Shown piece by piece: positions 56,506 through 64,000 of a stretch of DNA of 64,000 nt. Position 1 is the stretch's first letter. Each line of letters opens with the position of its first letter. Source of the stretch: Topomyia yanbarensis (taxonomy: Eukaryota; Arthropoda; Insecta; Diptera; Culicidae); assembly GCF_030247195.1 (NCBI RefSeq), contig NC_080672.1, positions 98,590,113-98,654,112 of the forward strand, read 5' to 3'. The notes under the pieces are model-generated. The model had not been told where the DNA came from. It worked only from the letters and a program-made list of their open reading frames with translations, and made no database searches. Made by a program: the position numbers and the translations under genes.

Positions 56506-58010
56506 TATTTCTAATTATTGAGTTTTCGCTTTATTCACTCTGTTCCAGAGTACTTAATACACTCGAATCTCTCAATTGTACCATTCGATGCATTTTTAAT
56601 CTCTCGATAGTACTTCGTCATTTCTTTTTCCAACTTACTTTTTTTACATGGAAATTGAAAAGAGAAAGAGGCGTTCGTATGTACGTACCATATGAATGAG
56701 CTGTAGTCTGTTTGCAACAACATTTGGCAATCGAACCGAATCCAGTTGTGGACCAAACTCTGACCGCTATCAATGTCGATGAAACAATGATTCCGGGATC
56801 CGAAAAAATTCCTTTAGTACCTACCTCTAAGAAGACACATCGAAGTTTTGGCGATTCTGCTTCTTCTAGAGTTCTCTTGCAAGTGGCAGTTTTTCGTTTT
56901 ACTGGAAATCCATTTCATAAAAAGGAAAATGGTGAAACAACAATAACTATCGTGGAATAACCTTATTGAGCTCTCTTTCGAGCTGGTAATTATGGAACCC
57001 GTTTAGTTCGTAATCAGTCTACTTTTCCATCTCAATCGGATCGGAAGCTATAATCGCGCGGCTTGTTAACAGTGCAGTGAATCAAACGAACGTTTCTAGA
57101 TACAGTCTACTGTCTATATGTACCGCGTCAGCAAAGCAATCGAAAAATAACAGTTGTCCCAAGCCAGTGTGGAAAATAATGCACCGTTCGATCGTTTATT
57201 TGTAAATGATGGAAGCTCAGCAGCAAAATTTGAACAATCTTCGATACAATACAGTGGTCGTTTGTCCAATCCGCCCTTGTGTTCGCGAAGTGGAACAATT
57301 TATAAAGGCGCATACTCGTAATGCGGTACTGATAGCATTTAAAACTTTGGCCATGGCGAAAAGTTTGGCTATGGGAAACAACAAGCAACACGCCGTTGCA
57401 CATGACCATGTTAGAATCAAGATACCCGTTTAGATTGACAATGATAAGACTGGTGTGCGTCTGCACGATCTATCCCCGCGTACAACCAATAAATTCACTA
57501 TTGATGTCGAAGTACGTAACGGTGAAAGTTTGAAACCTGGAGAAATTTTTTTCCAGGTATATCCAATGGTGTTCGTATCGTGAGAATGCGAGTTACGTAA
57601 CCTATTCCGTCATACCTGAACATTCAATACGAAATAGAAAATCACGCTGTGCACATATGAAGAACAGATCCCTACGCGCCAAGCCATGTGCGAAAGCCTC
57701 TAATGAAACAACAGCAACTGCGAGCAAACCCAACATCATTAACTAAATCACCAACAACCGGAGTTGCAACTCAGCCACCAACGAATGCTAGGACAATAGA
57801 ATCTACACACAGCGATTGTGATGCTACTTACCAATCAACTGCCAGCACCCCCGACAATAAAGTAAATGACAAAAAATACGGATACACTATCGTGACCCGT
57901 TGGTCACACAAACGATTCAAACCAAGTAATCGTGAAAACCCATACAACATCAAGAGGACAGCAAGGACGAAAACGATAAACCGAGTGAAAGCGGACTAAG
58001 TGATTTACAT
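56506..58010 (+). pseudogene. decayed coding-like region, family not recognised
   Basis: Several open pieces on the plus strand (56,712-56,960, 57,206-57,433, 57,688-57,999) follow one another with frame changes. They include HRSFGDSASSRVLLQVAVFR, then IRPCVREVEQFIKAHTRNAV, VEVRNGESLKPGEIFF and YGYTIVTRWSHKRFKP. The pieces read as protein rather than random translation, but I cannot place them. An LTR-retroelement polyprotein tail, another transposon or an old viral insertion are all possible. No LTRs or inverted ends were found. Confidence 0.35.
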
Positions 58011-58011
58011 G

Positions 58012-58190
58012 GCTTCGCGCATGGGCATGGCTACTTAGGACCGTTGATGTTTCTGATCTGCTTCAATGACGTGTAGTTAATGCTGAAAACTCCTCGCCTG
58101 TTCCTGCACAGATGATCTCATAATAATTCGTTTCATTTGCTCAATTCAAATGTAAAACTTGTTCTGGCATCACTGTTTGTTGAATACCGG
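58012..58190 (+). pseudogene. reverse transcriptase fragment, jockey/CR1-like
   Basis: GYLGPLMFLICFNDV at about 58,035-58,075 corresponds to SHLGPLIFTLYFNDV of the element at 11.2-13.5 kb. The next words LMLKTPRLF match its QLKGPRL just before the active site. A stop follows FNDV, and similarity fades before the catalytic motif. It lies directly upstream of the complete element and is a separate, older fragment. Confidence 0.6.
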
Positions 58191-58501
58191 TTGTCTATAG
58201 AGCTGAAAGTTTTTTTCAAGTTTTTAGTATTTTTACAATCGCGTGCATTGAAATTTAGTGGCTTCAAGCACGATATTATCTAGTTGTGTTGATTCGTGAA
58301 AGTGCAAGTTTTGTTTATGATTTTTGTTGACGTTATCACTGCGCACTACGTCACGCTCAATTTTTCCGCCAAAAGCGACGTCTTCGATAGCGGAGATCAC
58401 ACATTGCGCGCAAGTTTGCTTGGATTGACGCACGTTATCATACCCGTTAGTTATTTTGCGCATATTGCATACCCGCTAGGCGTTATTTCTACACCAAAAG
58501 C

Positions 58502-59401
58502 ATGGCTTGTACCAACTGCTCGCAAGTGGTTAATGATTCTGATCGAATCACATGTCGTGGCTACTGCGGAAATTCGTTCCACATGATTTGCGTTAAGATG
58601 GGTTATGATGTTCGTGACGTCCTTGGAACCCACCCACGGAACCTATTCTGGATGTGCAACGGCTGTGCTGACTTATTTTCGAATGATAATTTCCGTAGAA
58701 TGGCTTCGCGTTGTTGCGACATTGTACCCGACGACAGTTCCTTGAAATCTATAAAGAATGACATAGCTGATTTGAAAGATGTCGTCAAAGCTTTCTCGGT
58801 TAAAGTTGACTCGAAACCGCTATCCCCAACCGTAAGCACGCCTTGGAAAGGGATTGCTGCATATAATCCAGTTTCAAACACGCCCAAGCGCAAACGTGAA
58901 GATGATCCGCTCAAAACAATAATCCCCAATATTCGTGGATCCAAAGCTGCGTTTGAAACGATAAAAACAATTTCACCACCTGAGGAGTTGTTATGGGTTG
59001 ACTTGTCAGCATTCGATCCCAGCACGACGGATGATGAAATATCTAAGCTTGTAAAAGACTGTCTGGGGGTGGATCTGCAACCGAGAATAGTGCGTCTAGT
59101 TCCTAAGGACAAGGATCTCTCGTCTCTGAGCTTCATAACCTTTAAAGTTGGCGTTAGCAAATCATACAGGGATAAGGCTCTGTCCAAAGACTCTTGGCCG
59201 GAGAACATCTACTTCCGTGAATTTGTGACCAATTCAAAAATTCAACGATCTATCATCAGGATTGCTGCGGAGAAGAATGAAAATTTCGATCGCATCGCAT
59301 CTGTCCGCTCAGGTAAACATTTGAAGAATATATGTCCTTCCGAAGCTACACCCTCAAGTACGCCTCCCATTGCAGTCAGCCGCTGGACACAACAGTCATA
59401 A
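58502..59401 (+). CDS. ORF1 protein with N-terminal PHD finger
   Basis: This 299-residue protein is the ORF1 of a non-LTR element, expected to bind element RNA and assist integration. The N-terminus is a C4-H-C3 PHD-type zinc finger with Cys3, Cys6, Cys18, Cys22, His27, Cys30, Cys52 and Cys55 all in place. PHD fingers often read histone tails, so a role in choosing chromatin is conceivable. A coiled or charged middle (residues 80-145) includes a basic run (PKRKRED). Residues about 165-245 (LLWVDLSAFDPSTTDDEISK to ENIYFREF) resemble the RRM-like domain of such ORF1 proteins. The start ATG at 58,502 precedes the finger by two residues. The C-terminus overlaps the ORF2 start. Confidence 0.85.
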   Translation: MACTNCSQVVNDSDRITCRGYCGNSFHMICVKMGYDVRDVLGTHPRNLFWMCNGCADLFSNDNFRRMASRCCDIVPDDSSLKSIKNDIADLKDVVKAFSVKVDSKPLSPTVSTPWKGIAAYNPVSNTPKRKREDDPLKTIIPNIRGSKAAFETIKTISPPEELLWVDLSAFDPSTTDDEISKLVKDCLGVDLQPRIVRLVPKDKDLSSLSFITFKVGVSKSYRDKALSKDSWPENIYFREFVTNSKIQRSIIRIAAEKNENFDRIASVRSGKHLKNICPSEATPSSTPPIAVSRWTQQS

Positions 59402-62400
59402 CTCGGTCATTCCCTCCGCACCGCTGCTTGCTCCCCTTCTGGATAACAGTACATCCTGCTCTCCCCGCGTCAATCGCGGTTATGCTGATCATCGAACTCG
59501 CAGTCCTGAAAATTGGTATGCAGCACGACACCTCTCACATGACGCTGATGGTTTGCGGATCTACTATCAGAACGCGAGAGGGCTTAAGACGAAAATTGAT
59601 GACGTGATTTAGCTGCTGTGGACGGTGACTACGATGTTTGCGTCTTCACCGAAACATGGCTTGATGCGAGGATAACATCGGTGCAGCTTTTCGGCGATGC
59701 TTACACCGTGTACCGTGCGGACCGAAATAGTGGCAACAGTATACGCGATCGTGGAGGAGGAGTTTTGATTGCTGTTTCCACCCCATTTGTCTCATGTGAG
59801 ATTGATGTAGGTAGTTTAAGTGTTGAGGCTGTTTGGGTTAGAATTACAACTCCATCGAGGAACTTTTATATTGGTGCTGTCTATATTCCTCCTGAAAAGC
59901 GACTCGACTGCAATGTCATGCAACTTCACATTGATGCTGTGAATAACGCTTCTTCAAAAGCTGGCGCGGATGGCGTGATGATTGTCCTTGGTGATTTCAA
60001 TCAGCCAGGGCTCATTTGGGTGCCGTCACGACACGGATACGCTTACCCTAACCCGATTGCTTCGACAACCAACATCGCCAGTCGGTTGCTACTGGACGGA
60101 TTTACTTTCAACGGATTAAGTCAAGTAAGCATGATTCCCAATCACCAGTCACGCTTTCTGGATCTCATCTTTGTTAGTGAGACTATTATACCTGTATGTT
60201 CCGTCAATGAAGCATCCAGCGTGATTGTTCCACTTGACAACATTCATCCCGCGCTTGAAATCTCAATTGGCACTATTCGCTCAGTTCAGTACGTAGAAAC
60301 TGTTTCTGTCGACCGTCTCAACTTTCGCAAAACTGATTTTGTAAAGCTACGCAGTTCTCTGTCGCAAATTAATTTCAGTGTACTGTATGCCCAAAGGAGT
60401 GTTAATGCTGCAGTTGCCCTCTACAAGCGACTACTACTGAACAGTGTTGAGACCTCAGTGTCTAAATGTCAGCCTCCTAGCAAGCCGCCCTGGTCAAACA
60501 GCACTCTTCGAAAGCTAAAACGTACTCGGGCAAAAACGTGCGTACACAAATCGACGGTGTCCTCTTTCTAAGCGCATGTTCACTTTTGCCAGTAATGAGT
60601 ATCGTTGTTACAACAAGCTTCTGTATAAACGCTATGTAAACCGCATGCAGAATAATCTACGCCGAAACCCGAAGGGCTTTTGGTCATTTGTCAACACGAA
60701 GCGAAAAGAAACTGAATTCCATCAAGGATGCTTTACGACGGCGAAGAAGCTACGACAACTGTGGCGAAATGTGCGCTGTTTGCCAGATTCTTCTCGAGTG
60801 TTTTTTCAGCTGACTCGCCAACCGCAATCGAACTCGAAAATGCTTCTCGTGACGTTCCTGCTTGTGCTGTTGATATGGATGTGTTTACTGTCTCCGAACA
60901 AATGGTTATATCTGCAATCCGGAAAACCAAGTCATCTTATGCACCCGGCCTCAGTGCTATACCTTCAACTGTATTGAAAAAATGTTTGGACTTACTTGCA
61001 ACACCACTTGCATATATTTTTAACCTATCGCTTCAGCAGCAAACGTTTCCTGAGGATTGAAAACGCTCAGTAATGTTCCCGGTATTCAAGAAGGGTGACA
61101 GATGCAACATGGAGAGCTATCGCGGAGTCACTTCGCTTGGAGTCGAATCTAAAGCATTTGAATCAATCATCAACGAAGCGTTATTTTCTGCTTGTCGACA
61201 CTACATCAATACATCCCAGCACGGATTTTTCCCCGGACGTTCGGTCGAGACGAATCTCGTCTGCTTCACGTCATTTTGCACGGAACAATTGTCTAAGAAA
61301 TTGCAGGTGGATACTATCTACACTGATCTAAAGGCAGCTTTTGATAGAGTTAATCATGAGATACTGATAATAAAGCTTGATAAGCTAGGGTGTTCTACTA
61401 GATTCTGCCATTGGCTTCGATCCTACCTTGTACACCGTGAAGTCGTTGTTCAAATTGGCGATATTGTTTCAGAATCCTTTATCAACACTACCGGAGTTCC
61501 TCAAGGTAGTACGCTGGGTCCACTGCTTTTTTCACTGTTCGTGAATGATGCAGTTTTCGTTCTAAGGCGTGGAGGAAAGCTGTTTTTTGCCGACGACTTA
61601 AATTTTTTTCTTGTTATACGAAATGAAGCCGATTGCCGTGAGCTACAGCATCTTATCGACACCTTTTATAGCTGGTGTGTAAGAAACATGATGGTCCTTA
61701 GTGTTGCAAAATGTTTTGTCATCAGCTATTTTCGAACGAGAAATATGCTTACCTTCAACTACAACATCGCAGGAACTCAGCTGCAACGCGTTGACCACGT
61801 GAAGGATCTAGGAGTCATTCTTGATGAAAAGCTAACGTATACTCATCACGTCTCTGCGTCCATCGACAAAGCCAATCGATTACTGGGATTTATTTTCAAA
61901 ATTTCCAGTGAATTTCGAGATCCTCTGTGTTTCAAGGCTCTTTATTGCTCATTGGTGCGCCTGCAGTTGGAATTTGCAAACGTCGTTTGGTGCCCCTATC
62001 AAGCAACGTGGAGCCTTAGGATCGAAGCAGTCCAGCGTAAATTCATACGATATGCGTTACGCGGATTGCTGTGGAACGATCCGTTAAACCTGCCACCGTA
62101 CGAGGACCGTTGTCGTCTTTTAAGACTTAATACTTTAACGCATCGGAGACATGTAGCGCAGGCTACTTTCGTGCCAAAGATTCTGCTGGTTGAATACTAT
62201 GATCCGAAGCTACTAGCGCAAATCAGCCTCTACGCGTCTACCCGTTCTCTTCGCCCACGACCCCTGCTGCATTCTGAAATGCGCAGCACTAACTACGCTG
62301 CCAATAGTCCGATTTTAGCAATGAGTCGTCGCTTCAACGAGTTTGCTGAAATTTTCGACTTCGTCATGAATTCTTCGCAGTTTCGTCGTCGTGTATTGTC

Positions 62401-62410
62401 ACTAGTTTAA
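59370..62410 (+). pseudogene. ORF2: endonuclease and reverse transcriptase, disrupted
   Basis: The endonuclease starts near RIYYQNARGLK (about 59,555). A one-base loss at about 59,608 shifts the frame before VCVFTETWLDARI. GGGVLIAVSTPF, FYIGAVYIPP, VLGDFNQPGLIW and FLDLIFVSE follow. Frame changes occur again near 60,571 and 60,718, and a TGA replaces an expected Trp at 61,058-61,060. From 61,073 to 62,410 the RT is open: FPVFKKGDRCNMESYRGVTS, YTDLKAAFDRVNHE, TGVPQGSTLGPLLF and catalytic FADD (61,585-61,596), then LGVILDEKLTYTHH and RKFIRYALRGLLW. The RT active site itself is intact; the damage is upstream. Confidence 0.88.
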
Positions 62411-62473
62411 TTGAGTTTAGTTTAACTTAGTTTAGTTTAGTTCATTTAGACAAATTGTCAGTTGGACTTTTTA

Positions 62474-62533
62474 TACAAATACAAATACAAATACAAATAC
62501 AAATACAAATACAAATACAAATACAAATACAAA
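62474..62533 (+). repeat. (TACAAA)10 tail
   Basis: Ten uninterrupted 6-bp units follow the 3' UTR of the retrotransposon and mark its 3' end. The minus-strand translation through it (ICIC repeats) is not a protein. Confidence 0.95.
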
Positions 62534-62539
62534 CTAAAA

Positions 62540-63760
62540 TTAAAGAAATATTGTTATAGAAAACATCGAAATTACTCGATTCTATAAATAGGCCCACACC
62601 CATACATTCCCGCGTCATTAATTCGCTTTCGGTACACGATAGAGACCAACAAGAATACAAGTAGAAATCTCTCATCGGGACTGTTAACAGCATCCGCTTT
62701 AATAGCTAGTGAATTGATAGCCACCTCCATTCATCTGGCCGCCCCTGAACCAGTCAGCCATCCCGTTGACGGAAAGCCACAGCACTGCAGGCATACCGAT
62801 AGTTATCATTTATTCAATGAATCGTTTCATAACATTGCGGTCCCGTGCACTAATTACCTACCGAGCTGCTGAAAGGCAAATTAGCACCAGCATTTGAAAT
62901 GGATAGCCGTAAACTATTATGAATAAATCTGATCGATTTACACCTCGGATAAAATTATCCAAACGAAAGCACCAAGTATTGTAATGTTATGTGAGCGATA
63001 CTGTGTCAAATTGATTTGCTATAAATTGAATGTTTGTTCAAGGTCGATAAATACAAATATAAATTTCAGCTTGGAAATGAAACGGTACTTAATTTCTTTT
63101 CATTTTGGTTAAACAAAACAACATTCAGTTAGTCGACAATCTAAATCCGATGGAAGTCCTTGGTATACTTTACTGATCATTAATAAGTTGAACTTAATCC
63201 GATCCTGTCTCAAATCAACTAGTTTTTTTTCTCCTTCCATTATATAAGATGGATTTGAAAACGAAAGACCATGCCGTTACCTGTCACTGTTACCGATAGT
63301 TCGTTAGCCGTCCAGGCAAAGATCCGAACGATTATGCTGGAAATAAAAAAAAAACCGGCCGGATGTGAAGAGTATCCCGCTACACAGTTTGCTGCCGTCG
63401 CGACGGTTTTGACGGACAATGGAGCGCGGAAGCATAACGAACGAAACAACGTACCTGGAAAATTCAATCGGAAGTCGTTGGCTGATTGGAGTAACTCAAT
63501 AATAGAAAAATATTACACCACCGGGCATGGAACAAGGTAGAAAAGGGCAGAATCTGTAGGGGCAGCGTAGAATCAAATGAAACGTGAAAGTGTAGAAACT
63601 ATGGGAAAATGATTCGGAGAAAGAGATTTGCGAGATGGGTATTACGCTTTCTATAATTGACATTTGAAGAGGGAGGTAGATAACTGGTCTTCTATTATTT
63701 GCCTTAGAAGCAGGATTTGTTATATGTATTTCTGCTCTCAATCGAACCATATCTAAACCT
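62540..63760. other. no supportable gene
   Basis: Balanced to AT-rich sequence without element ends. A plus-strand frame at 63,271-63,540 and its minus-strand shadow are open, but no domain is evident. It may be unique host noncoding sequence. Confidence 0.4.
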
Positions 63761-63764
63761 CATT

Positions 63765-64000
63765 CAGATCAAAAATAGTCCGCTAAAGATTTTAAAGATT
63801 ACGAAGGAATTGGCGCAATAATATAGTGCCGCGACAGATATCTCGAAAGTTCACCCAGATAAGCTCAGAATTGTGATAATCCACCTGAAGCAAGCAAATG
63901 ACGTTACTTTTATGAAGAAGTAACGCGTTCACATGCCCGCTCACAAAGTTGAAATCGATGGTGTGTTCACAGATTCCAGTGAGCATTGCATAGGACAAAA
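63765..64000 (+). pseudogene. I-clade-type gag N-terminal remnant, cut by window end
   Basis: VHPDKLRIVIIHLKQAND and, after a stop, VHMPAHKVEIDGVFTDSS repeat the beginning of the gag remnant at 52.06 kb. The shared noncoding lead-in (AGTCCGCTAAA, then CAGATAAGCTCAGAATTGTG) shows that both derive from one family. The rest lies outside the window. Confidence 0.6.

Larger units (their letters stand above)
58200..62533 (+). mobile_element. nearly full-length jockey/CR1-like non-LTR retrotransposon
   Basis: The order is a 5' UTR (about 58,200-58,501), ORF1 with PHD finger (58,502-59,401), ORF2 with endonuclease and RT (59,370-62,410), a short 3' UTR rich in TTTAG words, and a (TACAAA)10 tail at 62,474-62,533. 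It is related in RT sequence to the truncated copy at 11.2-13.6 kb, but has a different 3' tail. ORF1 is intact; ORF2 is disrupted by three frameshifts and one stop. No target duplication identified. Confidence 0.85.

Noticed and set aside
62442..62693. Minus-strand frame with a repeated Ile-Cys peptide
   Set aside because: It is a translation of the (TACAAA)10 tail of the retrotransposon.

Overview
The window is eukaryotic, AT-rich and dominated by transposable elements. There is no operon structure, and I found no host gene I would defend. Several decayed protein fragments resemble families I associate with mosquito genomes: R1-clade, I-clade and jockey/CR1-like non-LTR retrotransposons, an ITm/mariner transposase, a tRNA-derived SINE, and many MITEs with hAT-type 8-bp or mariner-type TA target duplications. 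I therefore read it as a culicid, probably culicine, intergenic or intronic region. That assignment rests on recognition of families, not on a search.

Layout, left to right. 1-2.3 kb holds nothing recognisable. About 2.5-9.0 kb is a decayed minus-strand R1-clade element with gag, endonuclease, reverse transcriptase and a tandem-repeat 3' UTR. Its 5' UTR carries a 247-bp hAT MITE, and it is abutted by an 859-bp element with CACAGTG ends and a 5-bp duplication (Transib-like). 11.2-13.6 kb is a 5'-truncated jockey/CR1-like element with a long uninterrupted RT reading frame and an (ATAA)n tail. 13.7-26.3 kb holds MITEs of several families, one inserted inside a minus-strand endonuclease remnant. 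26.69 kb has a perfect 28-bp palindrome. 27.9-33.4 kb is a 5.5-kb hAT-type element without transposase, filled by an A-rich strand-skewed stretch and tandem duplications. 34.9-36.3 kb is an I-clade gag remnant split by a hAT element that itself contains a TA MITE. 36.8-37.2 kb is a SINE. 37.3-38.2 kb holds four consecutive hairpins. 38.2-44.5 kb is a composite of two partial I-clade copies on the minus strand. 46 kb has an inverted duplication. 48.8-55.0 kb is a region bounded by inverted ends and degenerate repeat arrays, with several MITEs and a gag remnant inside. 55.3-56.5 kb is a dead mariner. 58.2-62.5 kb is a nearly complete jockey/CR1-like element with a PHD-finger ORF1 and a broken ORF2. 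The last 240 bp start another I-clade gag remnant.

No gene set here works together as a pathway. The biology is nested transposition and decay. The most interesting item is the element at 8,989-9,847. Both ends carry heptamer CACAGTG and nonamer-like ACAAAACCT, spaced by exactly 12 bp on one side and 23 bp on the other, like the recombination signal sequences used by RAG. The two 12/23 ends and the CGTCA duplication are directly visible. Membership in Transib is inference.
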